This document shows positions 6,139-13,996 of a stretch of DNA of 14,587 nucleotides, in pieces. The position numbers were made by a program, and so were the translations under genes. The notes beneath the pieces are model-generated. The model ran no database searches. It worked only from the letters and a program-made list of their open reading frames with translations, and had not been told where the DNA came from. Source of the stretch: an uncultured Corynebacterium sp. GTDB taxonomy: Bacteria; Actinomycetota; Actinomycetes; Mycobacteriales; Mycobacteriaceae. Where the stretch lies: the NCBI RefSeq assembly GCF_943914015.1, contig NZ_CALUAK010000042.1, forward strand, positions 1-14,587. The letters are read 5' to 3'. Position 1 is the stretch's first letter. Each line of letters begins with the position of its first letter.

Positions 6139-8176
6139 GAAAACAACGAACTATGTCAGCTTCATTTGGAAGATCGCCAACCTGCTGCGCGGTGACTACA
6201 AGGAGCACGAGTACGGAGACGTGATCTTGCCGTTCACGGTGCTCACCCGACTCGATTCGGTTCTCGTGAGTACGAAGGACAAAGTTGCCCAGATTCGTGA
6301 CCAGAAGGGTGTGCCTGCCGAGGTGAAGCGCCTGCAATATGCGAAGGCTACGGGCTACCCGTTTTGGAACACATCGAAGTTCACGCTCCACACGCTCAAG
6401 AATGATCCCGACAACCTGGAGGGCAACCTGCGCTCCTACGTGGAAGGCTTTTCGCCGAACGCCCGCGACGTGATGAAGTCCTACGACTTCTATACCGTGA
6501 TTGACCGTCTCGACCGCTCCGACCTGCTCTACCAGATCGTCGACGCTTTCACTGACCCAGCCGTGGACTTCTCACCTGCAGCGGTCTCCAACGAGGATAT
6601 GGGTTCGATCTTTGAAGAACTGATCCGGCGCTTCAACGAACTGTCGAACGAAACCGCAGGTGAGTACTTCACCCCGCGCGAAGTCATCCAGCTCATGGTC
6701 GAGGTGCTGTTCGACCCGGACATGAACGCGATCTGCGAGCCGGGGTTCATGGCGTCGCTGTATGACCCAGGGGTCGGCACCGGTGGCATGCTTTCCGAAG
6801 CAATCGAACGCGCCCACGAGCTCAACGAAGGGGCACGTATTGAGGTGTACGGGCAGGAACTCAACCCGCAAACCTACGCGGTGGCAAAGTCTGACATCCT
6901 CATCAAAGGCGACGATGCCGAACGCATCTATTTCGGCAACTCGCTGACCGCTGACAGAACAGCGGGTCGGACGTTCAACTACATGCTGTGCAACCCACCC
7001 TTCGGCGTGGAATGGAAGAAGTACGCCGACCCAATCAAGGACGAGGCCGAGAAGCGGGGATGGAAGGGCAGGTTCGGTGCCGGCCTGCCACGTATTTCAG
7101 ACGGGTCGTTCCTGTTCTTGCAGCACATGATCTCGAAGATGAAGCCCTACGATCCGGCTGATACCCAGAACGCGCCAGGCACCCGGATCGGGATCGTGTT
7201 CAACGGATCGCCGCTGTTCACCGGCTCGGCTGGGCAAGGTGAGTCGAACATTCGCCGCTGGATTCTTGAAAACGACTGGCTTGAGGCCATCGTCGCCCTG
7301 CCTGACCAGATGTTCTACAACACCGGCATCCTTACCTACATCTGGGTGCTCTCCAACCGCAAAGCGTCAATCCGCAAAAACAAGGTGCAACTGATCGACG
7401 CCACCAAGTTCTTTGCCAGGATGCGCAAACCGCTCGGCGAAAAACGCAAATACCTCACCGCTGACAACATTGCCCAGATCGCGCGCATCTACGGCGACTT
7501 CACCGAGGGTGAGCACTCCAAGATTTTCGACACCCGCGAGTTCGGCTTCCACGAAGTCACCGTGGAACGCCCGCTACGTTTGAACTTCACCGCCACACCT
7601 GAACGAATTGAGCGAGTCTGGGAGCAGACCCCGTTCAAGAACCTGGCCACCTCGAAGAAGCGCAGCGAAGCCGCCCGCACCCAAGAGATCGAGGACGGCA
7701 AGAAGACCCAACGAACAATCATCGACGCCATCGAAACTCTCGGCGACCAGCGGGTGTGGAAGAACCGAGACGAGTTCACTGCCGTACTCAAGACTGCCTT
7801 CAAGGATGCTGGGTTGGCTGTGCGCATCCCGCTGTTGAAAGCGATCGTGGTGGCTCTGGGTGAAACTGACCCGACTGCAGACATCTGCCGCGACACCAAG
7901 GGCAACCCAGAGCCCGACCCGGCTCTGCGCGACACCGAGCAGATTCCGCTCGCCGAAGACATCGACGCCTACATCCAGTGCGAAGTCATCCCCTACGCGG
8001 CCGACGCCTACGTCGACCCCGACAAGACCAAGATCGGCTACGAGATCCCCTTCACCCGCTACTTCTACCAGTACGAAGAACTCGGCGACCCCACAGAAAC
8101 CCTCGCGGAAATCCAAACCCTCGGAGCCCACATCCAAGCCTCCATCGCCCAACTTTTCAGCGAGCAGGTGAACTAA
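6128..8176 (+). CDS. hsdM: Type I restriction-modification system, methyltransferase subunit HsdM
   Basis: A 682-residue N6-adenine DNA methyltransferase that, with HsdS, methylates the host recognition site and forms part of the restriction complex with HsdR. The N-terminal helical HsdM domain is clear (FIWKIANLLRGDYKEHEYG, about 13-31). The AdoMet motif I is DPGVGTGGML at about 213-222; Val replaces the Cys or Ala more often seen after DP-x. The catalytic motif IV is NPPFG at about 289-293. EYFTPREVIQLMV (about 180-192) is the usual pre-motif. A long helical C-terminus binds the other subunits. ATG 6128 is chosen over 6113: GGAG at 6115-6118 is 9 bases before it and the protein then begins at the family's normal place. 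It overlaps the Phd-like gene by 11 bp and abuts hsdS with no gap. Codons near the 3' end (about 7860-8170) end in C almost throughout. Confidence 0.97.
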   Translation: MSTEKTTNYVSFIWKIANLLRGDYKEHEYGDVILPFTVLTRLDSVLVSTKDKVAQIRDQKGVPAEVKRLQYAKATGYPFWNTSKFTLHTLKNDPDNLEGNLRSYVEGFSPNARDVMKSYDFYTVIDRLDRSDLLYQIVDAFTDPAVDFSPAAVSNEDMGSIFEELIRRFNELSNETAGEYFTPREVIQLMVEVLFDPDMNAICEPGFMASLYDPGVGTGGMLSEAIERAHELNEGARIEVYGQELNPQTYAVAKSDILIKGDDAERIYFGNSLTADRTAGRTFNYMLCNPPFGVEWKKYADPIKDEAEKRGWKGRFGAGLPRISDGSFLFLQHMISKMKPYDPADTQNAPGTRIGIVFNGSPLFTGSAGQGESNIRRWILENDWLEAIVALPDQMFYNTGILTYIWVLSNRKASIRKNKVQLIDATKFFARMRKPLGEKRKYLTADNIAQIARIYGDFTEGEHSKIFDTREFGFHEVTVERPLRLNFTATPERIERVWEQTPFKNLATSKKRSEAARTQEIEDGKKTQRTIIDAIETLGDQRVWKNRDEFTAVLKTAFKDAGLAVRIPLLKAIVVALGETDPTADICRDTKGNPEPDPALRDTEQIPLAEDIDAYIQCEVIPYAADAYVDPDKTKIGYEIPFTRYFYQYEELGDPTETLAEIQTLGAHIQASIAQLFSEQVN

Positions 8177-9442
8177 ATGGAAGCCTACTCCGAATACAAA
8201 GACAGCGACGTTCCGTGGATTGGTGAGATTCCGACAGACTGGGCAGTAGAGAAAACGAAATATCAATTTGAGATTCGTAAACGCCAAGTTAAGCATGACG
8301 AACAGACCATCCTGTCCATTACCCAGGAGGGAATTAGGCCGAAAGACGTAAGCCATAACGAAGGGCAAATGGCTAAAACCTACGACGGTTACCAGGAAGT
8401 TCACTCCGGAGACTTTGCTATGAACTCCATGGATCTGCTGACTGGTTGGGTTGATCTTTCCGTGCACGACGGACTGACTAGTCCCGACTATCGTGTATTT
8501 GCGCCACTTTTCCCAGAATCAATGGAGGCGAATTACTACCGGTATGTTTTTCAACTACTCTATTCACGGCGTATTTACTACAAATATGGTCAGGGTGTTT
8601 CCAATCTGGGGAGATGGCGGCTGCAAGCGGCCACTTTCCAGAATTTCCCACTCCCAAAACCACCCGTAGATGAACAACGGGAGATTGTGAAGTACCTTGA
8701 TTCGAAGACTGCTGAAATTGATGGTGTGGTGGACGGGCTACTGCGCCAGCATGAACTGTTGGAGCGTTACAAGCGTGAGTTGATCGCCCACACCGTCACG
8801 AAGGGACTCGACCCCGAAGCCCCCATGAAAGAAAGTGGGTTGCAGTGGATCGGCGAGATTCCTTCGTCATGGAAACTACTCCGAATTGGCACTCTTTACG
8901 ATCAGCGGTCAACAAAGGTCAGCGACAGCGAGTTTCCCCCACTATCGGTCACAATGAAAGGTGTTCTGCCGCAACTTGAGAACGTTGCAAAAACGAACGA
9001 TAGGGACAATCGGAAGCTGATACGGGCTGGAGATTTTGTCATCAACAGCCGGTCAGATCGCCGGGGCGCTTGCGGCGTTGCAGATCGAGATGGCTCCTGC
9101 TCTCTAATTAACATTGTCTTGGAACCTCAGCAATCAATTTTCAATCCGTACTTCAGCTATCTCTTTCGTTCGCACCTGTTTGCGGATGAGTTCTATAAGT
9201 GGGGACATGGAATCGTCGATGATCTTTGGACCACTAATTGGGATGACATGAAGAAGATTCGAGTTCCGATTCCTTCGTATTATGAGCAACAATTAATCGC
9301 GGATTATCTCGATTCGAAGACCGCCGAGATCGATGGTTTGATTACCGATCTTGATCGTCAGGTGGAGTTGTTGGGTAGGTATCGCAAGCAGGTTATTAAT
9401 GATGTGGTGACGGGCAAGGTCCGCGTTAGTGAGGAGGCATGA
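8177..9442 (+). CDS. hsdS: Type I restriction-modification system, specificity subunit HsdS
   Basis: A 421-residue protein that reads the DNA target for the HsdMSR complex. It has the usual two-fold build: WIGEIP (about 14-19), target recognition domain 1 (about 20-160), a central conserved helix (YLDSKTAEIDG, about 175-185), a second WIGEIP (about 225-230), recognition domain 2 (about 232-365), and a distal helix (YLDSKTAEIDG again, about 376-386). The two helices set the spacing between the half-sites of a bipartite target, which cannot be read from sequence. The ATG follows the hsdM stop directly, with AGGTG six bases upstream. The stop overlaps the hsdR start. The recognition domains are clearly richer in A/T than the conserved parts, as expected if they are exchanged between systems. 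No recombinase or inverted spare hsdS copy is nearby. Confidence 0.97.
   Translation: MEAYSEYKDSDVPWIGEIPTDWAVEKTKYQFEIRKRQVKHDEQTILSITQEGIRPKDVSHNEGQMAKTYDGYQEVHSGDFAMNSMDLLTGWVDLSVHDGLTSPDYRVFAPLFPESMEANYYRYVFQLLYSRRIYYKYGQGVSNLGRWRLQAATFQNFPLPKPPVDEQREIVKYLDSKTAEIDGVVDGLLRQHELLERYKRELIAHTVTKGLDPEAPMKESGLQWIGEIPSSWKLLRIGTLYDQRSTKVSDSEFPPLSVTMKGVLPQLENVAKTNDRDNRKLIRAGDFVINSRSDRRGACGVADRDGSCSLINIVLEPQQSIFNPYFSYLFRSHLFADEFYKWGHGIVDDLWTTNWDDMKKIRVPIPSYYEQQLIADYLDSKTAEIDGLITDLDRQVELLGRYRKQVINDVVTGKVRVSEEA
8699..9337 (+). repeat. Near-identical direct repeat inside hsdS (8699-8725 and 9311-9337)
   Basis: Both 27-base copies begin GATTCGAAGAC and end GATGGT. They differ at only four positions, all silent third bases, and encode the same DSKTAEIDG in the central and distal conserved helices, 612 bp apart. 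Such repeats allow recombination that swaps the second recognition domain. They are an inherent feature of many HsdS proteins. Confidence 0.85.
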
Positions 9443-12400
9443 TGGATACGTCGGAGCGGCGGTTTGAGTCCGAGATCGAGTACTGGCTAACTACTCAGGG
9501 CGCGGATGTTGACCGGTTTGAGTCGCGTGATCCGCGCAGGTTTGATCGTGAGCTGTGTCTGTATCCTGCGGATCTGATCCGGTTTGTGAAGGTTACTCAG
9601 CCGGATCAGTGGGCGAAGTTGGAGCGCACTTACCGAGGTAACGCGGAGCAGAAGTTTCTGAAGCGTGTCGCTGCGCAGCTTGATCAGCGTGGTGTGATCG
9701 ATGTGTTGCGCCGTGGCATTGAGGATGTGGGTGCTCGGTTCAAGCTGGTGTATTTCGCGCCCGGCACTGACTTGAACGAGGTGCTTGCTGAGAAGTATTG
9801 GGCGAACGAGATGAGCATCGTGCGCCAGCTGCGGTATTCAACGCGTAACGAGAACTCGGTTGACACGGTGCTGTTGGTGAACGGCATCCCGGTTGTGACG
9901 TTGGAGTTGAAGAATCCGTTGACCGGCCAGACGTACCGCGACGCGATCGCCCAGTACAAGCGGGATCGCCCGTCCTCGGAGCCTTTGTTTGGGTTGAATC
10001 GGCGTGCGGTGGTGCATTTCGCGGTTGACACCGATGAGGTGTGGATGACGACGAAGCTGGCCGGTCAAGATACGGTGTTCCTGCCGTTCAACCGGGGCTT
10101 CCAGAACGGTGCTGGTAATCCGCCGGTGGAGGGCAAGTACAAGACCTCGTACTTGTGGGAGCAGGTGCTGGCGAAGGATTCACTGCTTGACATTTTGCAC
10201 CGGTTCGTGCAGTTCGTGCCCGGCAAGACTCCCGAGGGGCGTCCGGCGAAGTCGAAAGACAAGGTGATCTTTCCGCGCTACCACCAGCTCGATGCGGTAC
10301 GTGCGCTCGTTGCCGACGCTAAGGATAATGGTGCTGGGAAGAATTATTTAGTGCAACATTCTGCTGGGTCGGGCAAGTCGAACACGATCGCGTGGCTGGC
10401 TCACCACCTGTCGAATCTGCATGATGACGAGCAGCGGGTGGTGTTTGATTCGATCATTGTGATCACTGACCGGAGGGTGTTGGACAAGCAACTCCAGGAC
10501 ACGGTGTTTTCGATGGATCACACCGCCGGTGTGGTGGTGAAGGTCGACAAGAACGCCCGCCAGCTCACTGAAGCGCTGGGTCGGGGTGCTCGGATCATCA
10601 TTTCGACGTTGCAGAAGTTCCCGTTCGTTGACGTGTCCAACATTGCGACGGCCGGGAAGCACTTCGCGGTGATTGTGGATGAGGCGCACTCGTCGCAGAC
10701 CGGGCAGGCATCTGAGCGGCTCAAGCAGGTGCTGGCTGACACTGCCCAAGCGGGTCAGGAGTCTGAGGCCGAGTTGCTGGATCGGTATGCGAAGGCTGAG
10801 GCTCAGGTGGAGGCCGAACAGTTGGAGGTTGACGAGCAGATCGCCGCCGACATGGCTACCCACGGTCGTCAGCCGAATCTGTCGTTCTTCGCGTTCACGG
10901 CCACCCCGAAGCAGAAGACTTTGGAGATTTTCGGCACTCCGACGCCTGGTGGCACGCCGCGCCCGTTCCATGTGTATTCGATGAAGCAGGCGATCGAGGA
11001 AGGCTTCATCCTCAACGTGCTGGCAAATTACACCACCTACCAGACGTACTACAAGGTTGGTAAGGCCACCGCTGACGATCCGGAGTACGCCAAGAAGCAG
11101 GCCAACAAGGCGCTGGGCAAATACTTAGCCCTGCATCCGCACAATCTGCGGCAGAAGGCCGAGATCATCATCGAGCACTTCCGCAGCAACGTGGCACACA
11201 AGATCGGCGGCAAAGCCAAGGCAATGCTGGTGACCGGCTCCCGGTTGCACGCGGTACGCTACTACTTCGCGTTCGCCAACTACATCAAAACCAAGGGCTA
11301 CACCGACCTGGGTGTGCTGGTGGCGTTCTCCGGCACCGTCGAAGACGACGGGCGTGACTACACCGAGGAACAACTCAACGGCTTCCCCGAAGCCGAGCTG
11401 CCAGACCGGTTCGACACCGGTGAGTACCAGATTCTGCTGGTGGCCGAGAAATACCAGACCGGGTTCGACCAGCCCCTGCTGCAGACCATGTATGTGGACA
11501 AGAAGCTCCACGGGGTCAAGGCCGTGCAGACCCTGTCGCGGATCAACCGAATGTGCCCGGGCAAGTCAGACACGTTCGTGTTGGACTTCGTCAACAGCGC
11601 TGACGACATTCAGGCGGCGTTCCAAGACTATTACGTGTCGACCTCGATCAGCGAGGAAACCGACCCGAACATCGTCTACGACCTCTACCACTTGATCGCC
11701 TCCTACCAGCTGTGGCGAGACGAAGAGATCGACGGGTTCGCGACCGTGTTCTTCAGAGAGCAGAAGCAGCAGACCAATCTGGATTTCGGCAGGCTCAATG
11801 CTTTCCTTGACCCGGCAGTCGGCCGCTTCGACGCCCTTGACGACGAGGAAAAAGTCGAGGTGCGCTCGGCGTTCAACAAGTTCAACCGCAACTACGAGTT
11901 CTTGACCCACATCATCCGCTTCGACGATGAGAGGCTGCACAAGTTCGCCGCATACGCCAAGCTCCTTACCCGCAAGCTCCATATCGATGGAGATCCCGCC
12001 CCACACTTGGATGATGAAGTGACCTTGCAGTACTACCGGCTGCAGTCTGTCTATGAAGGTTCGATTGATCTGGTTGATGAGGTGGGCGAACTTGGGAATT
12101 CTCCGAAGCTTGCCATGCCCACCGAGGACGAACGTGAACGGCTCTCGAAGATTCTCGATACCTTGAACGAACGGTGGGGTACCGAGTTCACCAATATGGA
12201 CAAAGTTCTCGAACAAGTCGCCGATGACCTTGTACAAGATGATGAAATTCAACTACGTGCTCACAACACGCTGGACTTGTTCAAGATCATCTATGACGAG
12301 AAGATGCCCGACGTGATGCTCTCACGGATGACGCAGAACCAAGAATTCGCCATGAAGTACCTCTCCGACCCTGTGTTCAGAGGTGACGTGGATGCAATCT

Positions 12401-12456
12401 TACTGCCGCTTATCCATGAGCGCCTCAATCGTCGCGACGAGGATACTGCCGTTTAA
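9442..12456 (+). CDS. hsdR: Type I restriction-modification system, restriction/translocation subunit HsdR
   Basis: A 1004-residue motor and nuclease that translocates unmethylated DNA and cuts it far from the target. The N-terminal PD-(D/E)XK nuclease shows VDTVLL then LELKNP (about 153-158) and the downstream Q-x3-Y motif (IAQYKRD, with the Q about residue 171). The helicase core has Walker A SAGSGKSN (about 305-312), VDEAHSSQTG for motif II (about 411-420), FTATPK for motif III (about 484-489), and QTLSRINRMCPG for motif VI (about 694-705). A helical C-terminus for complex assembly follows. Length is normal. ATG 9442 is chosen because GAGGAGG (9431-9437) is four bases before it; ATG 9439 would leave one base. 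The overlap with the hsdS stop implies coupled translation. All key motifs are intact, so the system is probably active. Confidence 0.97.
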   Translation: MDTSERRFESEIEYWLTTQGADVDRFESRDPRRFDRELCLYPADLIRFVKVTQPDQWAKLERTYRGNAEQKFLKRVAAQLDQRGVIDVLRRGIEDVGARFKLVYFAPGTDLNEVLAEKYWANEMSIVRQLRYSTRNENSVDTVLLVNGIPVVTLELKNPLTGQTYRDAIAQYKRDRPSSEPLFGLNRRAVVHFAVDTDEVWMTTKLAGQDTVFLPFNRGFQNGAGNPPVEGKYKTSYLWEQVLAKDSLLDILHRFVQFVPGKTPEGRPAKSKDKVIFPRYHQLDAVRALVADAKDNGAGKNYLVQHSAGSGKSNTIAWLAHHLSNLHDDEQRVVFDSIIVITDRRVLDKQLQDTVFSMDHTAGVVVKVDKNARQLTEALGRGARIIISTLQKFPFVDVSNIATAGKHFAVIVDEAHSSQTGQASERLKQVLADTAQAGQESEAELLDRYAKAEAQVEAEQLEVDEQIAADMATHGRQPNLSFFAFTATPKQKTLEIFGTPTPGGTPRPFHVYSMKQAIEEGFILNVLANYTTYQTYYKVGKATADDPEYAKKQANKALGKYLALHPHNLRQKAEIIIEHFRSNVAHKIGGKAKAMLVTGSRLHAVRYYFAFANYIKTKGYTDLGVLVAFSGTVEDDGRDYTEEQLNGFPEAELPDRFDTGEYQILLVAEKYQTGFDQPLLQTMYVDKKLHGVKAVQTLSRINRMCPGKSDTFVLDFVNSADDIQAAFQDYYVSTSISEETDPNIVYDLYHLIASYQLWRDEEIDGFATVFFREQKQQTNLDFGRLNAFLDPAVGRFDALDDEEKVEVRSAFNKFNRNYEFLTHIIRFDDERLHKFAAYAKLLTRKLHIDGDPAPHLDDEVTLQYYRLQSVYEGSIDLVDEVGELGNSPKLAMPTEDERERLSKILDTLNERWGTEFTNMDKVLEQVADDLVQDDEIQLRAHNTLDLFKIIYDEKMPDVMLSRMTQNQEFAMKYLSDPVFRGDVDAILLPLIHERLNRRDEDTAV

Positions 12457-12474
12457 ACCCACGCGGCCGTGGGT
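12457..12474. repeat. Palindrome directly after the hsdR stop
   Basis: ACCCACG (12457-12463) and CGTGGGT (12468-12474) form a perfect 7-bp stem with a 4-base loop, starting on the base after the stop codon. No T-tract follows, so it is at best a weak terminator or an mRNA 3'-end stabiliser. The next promoter starts six bases later. Confidence 0.5.
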
Positions 12475-12479
12475 CGTGC

Positions 12480-12530
12480 TTGCACACCACTCCAAAGCAT
12501 GTTAGCTTGGTTGCTAACAACGTTAGGAGG
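12480..12530 (+). promoter_or_regulatory. Promoter and operator of the Xre-ImmA unit
   Basis: TTGCAC (12480-12485) and TAGCTT (12503-12508) form a promoter with a 17-base spacer. TGTTAGC (12500-12506) and GCTAACA (12513-12519) are a perfect inverted repeat around TTGGTT, covering the -10 and the transcript start. A third GTTAG (12522-12526) overlaps the AGGAGG ribosome site, 21 bp (two helical turns) from the first. This is a typical autorepression layout for the Xre protein encoded next. Confidence 0.65.
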
Positions 12531-12539
12531 TTGTTTCTC

Positions 12540-12914
12540 ATGGCTGAATCAGAAACCTTTGGCACTTTCCTTGAGCAACATAGGAAAGACCAAGATCTCA
12601 CCATGCGCAGGTTCGCCGACATGATCGGAGTCACTGCACCCTATTTGAGCGATATTGAAAAAGGGCGCAGGGCTGCCCCTGACGCGAAACTGGAGAATAT
12701 TGCTGACGTACTTCACCTCAACCGCGAAGAACGCGAAAAGATGTACGACCTTGCCGCCCTCACGAGGGAGAACCAAGTATCGACTGACTTGTCGGGCTAT
12801 ATTATGGAAACCGACATGGCACGAGTTGCCCTTCGCCGGGCCAAGGAGCGAAATCTTAGTCAGCAACAATGGGCAGACATCCTCGATATCATCGAAGGTG
12901 AGGACGACAAGTAG
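12540..12914 (+). CDS. Xre-family helix-turn-helix regulator
   Basis: A 124-residue DNA-binding protein. Residues about 6-70 form a five-helix Xre/Cro domain: FLEQHRKDQDLTMRRFADMI, then VTAPYLSDIEKGRR as the recognition helix region. The C-terminal half (helical, ending LDIIEGEDDK) resembles the part that partner ImmA/IrrE peptidases act on in phage and conjugative-element systems such as ImmR/ImmA. ATG 12540 has AGGAGG nine bases upstream; the frame is open to 12480, but that start lies on the promoter. It overlaps the peptidase gene by one base. It probably represses its own promoter through the GTTAGC repeat. Whether it also controls hsdMSR or the element to the right is not shown. Confidence 0.88.
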   Translation: MAESETFGTFLEQHRKDQDLTMRRFADMIGVTAPYLSDIEKGRRAAPDAKLENIADVLHLNREEREKMYDLAALTRENQVSTDLSGYIMETDMARVALRRAKERNLSQQQWADILDIIEGEDDK

Positions 12915-13585
12915 TGAGTCTTGAGCCGAAATACATCAGCAAAGAAAATCTCGACGAACGGGCAGAAAAGCTCCTGTCGAGATATCGAGGTGGCACTCTA
13001 CTCGCCGTAGCGGCACCGCTCGATATCGAACACTTCGCAGAATTCGAGCTCGACGCCAAACTTGACTACCAGCGACTATCGGCAGATGACTCTGTGCTCG
13101 GAATGTCAGTCTTTCAAGATCTGACACTGCCTGTCGCAAGCGCTAGTGGGGCTCGCGCTCATGTTGAAATCCCTGCAAGAACCATCGTGATTGACGATCA
13201 GGCACTGGATGGCTCACCAGAAGGTCGATTTCAGTTCACCATCGCACATGAGTGCGCGCACCTGATTTTGCACTCACGAATCTTTTATCGCGACCCTTCG
13301 ATGTCATGCCCGAACAAGAGTGGTTACCTTCCGTTTACGGCTGAAACCGAAAACGTAGGGACTGAGAAGTTCAACCGAGGTGAGTTTCAGGCTAACTATC
13401 TTGGCGCGGCCCTGCTTATGCCAAAGATGACCTTTTCACGGGCATTTCATGAGTTTGTGCCACTGCCATGGGGAGAGATGACTGACCGTAATAAGCGTCA
13501 AGTCGTCTCGCAACTCGCAGACCTGTTCAACGTATCTCCGACCGCCGCCGCCCTTCGCATCAAACATCTCGAACTGGCCTCGTAA
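12914..13585 (+). CDS. ImmA/IrrE-family metallopeptidase
   Basis: A 223-residue zinc peptidase. The active-site motif HECAH lies at residues 112-116, in FTIAHECAHLILH. A second acidic site lies in GEFQANYLGAALLMP (E157), the usual third ligand region of this family. The C-terminus (FNVSPTAAALRIKHL) carries the small helical segment normally found there. In relatives the enzyme cleaves or inactivates the Xre repressor encoded beside it, releasing phage, element or stress genes. The GTG start overlaps the Xre stop by one base, so the two are translated together. GGTGAGG about 12-18 bases upstream is a loose ribosome site. Substrate specificity is inferred from pairing, not seen. Confidence 0.92.
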   Translation: MSLEPKYISKENLDERAEKLLSRYRGGTLLAVAAPLDIEHFAEFELDAKLDYQRLSADDSVLGMSVFQDLTLPVASASGARAHVEIPARTIVIDDQALDGSPEGRFQFTIAHECAHLILHSRIFYRDPSMSCPNKSGYLPFTAETENVGTEKFNRGEFQANYLGAALLMPKMTFSRAFHEFVPLPWGEMTDRNKRQVVSQLADLFNVSPTAAALRIKHLELAS

Positions 13586-13595
13586 GGATGGGAAG

Positions 13596-13615
13596 GGCGT
13601 GAAGCCTATTTTTTT
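13596..13615 (+). terminator. Weak terminator candidate after the peptidase gene
   Basis: GGC (13596-13598) and GCC (13604-13606) form a very short stem, followed by TA and seven T residues (13609-13615). The T-tract is good and the stem is poor, so termination here is uncertain. Confidence 0.3.
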
Positions 13616-13662
13616 AACAAAAGTGTAAGCCGATTAGCGAACAAGCAAATGAGTGGAAGTTT

Positions 13663-13818
13663 ATGGAAACAATCAAGAACGCAGCAGGCAAGACAATCTG
13701 CCGAGTCGATCTGCACAACAAACACATCGAAATTGTCAACAAGGGCTATCGATCGTGGATTTGGTTCGACGCCACAGGCAGACTTCACGAACGTCACGAG
13801 CCACGACAGCCACCCTAA
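13663..13818 (+). CDS. Small conserved-looking protein (51 residues), mobile-element type
   Basis: The product starts METIKNAAGKTICRVD, continues HIEIVNKGYRSWIWFDATG and ends HEPRQPP. It resembles small proteins of integrative and conjugative elements in Firmicutes and Actinomycetota, which begin M-K-T-I-K-N and alternate short beta strands. I recall this resemblance and have not searched for it. Function is unknown. The GGAAG at 13655-13659 is three bases before the ATG, close but usable. Two overlapping frames start nearby (13649 and 13653) but have no family-like character. It lies between the peptidase gene and the structured leader of the next gene. Confidence 0.6.
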   Translation: METIKNAAGKTICRVDLHNKHIEIVNKGYRSWIWFDATGRLHERHEPRQPP

Positions 13819-13867
13819 CCAGGCGACATCGCAAGCACACAACTGAATAAATACAAGAACAAAGTTC

Positions 13868-13981
13868 GATCCGCAGAACCGCTAGACGGGCAAGGATCAC
13901 GCAATTCCTCCACAGGGAGGCGCGTGTCCTGCCCGTCTTTGCTGTCTCTGCGGCTTGGCGGACTCCTGCGGATCTCAATCC
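13868..13981 (+). ncRNA. Structured 5' leader with competing stems
   Basis: Central hairpin: AGACGGGCA (13884-13892) with TGCCCGTCT (13930-13938), then GGA/TCC, CACGC/GCGTG and CCTCC/GGAGG, closing on a 4-base loop (13912-13915). Outside it, GATCCGCAG (13868-13876) pairs perfectly with CTGCGGATC (13966-13974). The overlapping CCGCAGA (13871-13877) can instead pair with TCTGCGG (13947-13953). A small GGAT/ATCC hairpin (13970-13981) competes with the outer stem, just before the AGGAG ribosome site at 13985-13989. GAATAAATAC (13845-13854) is a possible -10. The mutually exclusive pairings suggest a switch or attenuator controlling the next gene. I do not recognise a known RNA class. Confidence 0.6.
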
Positions 13982-13996
13982 GACAGGAGAAAACCA

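Noticed and set aside
8177..9442. Phase-variable hsdS
   Set aside because: No simple-sequence tract, invertase or silent hsdS copy is visible; the internal repeats alone are ordinary for HsdS.
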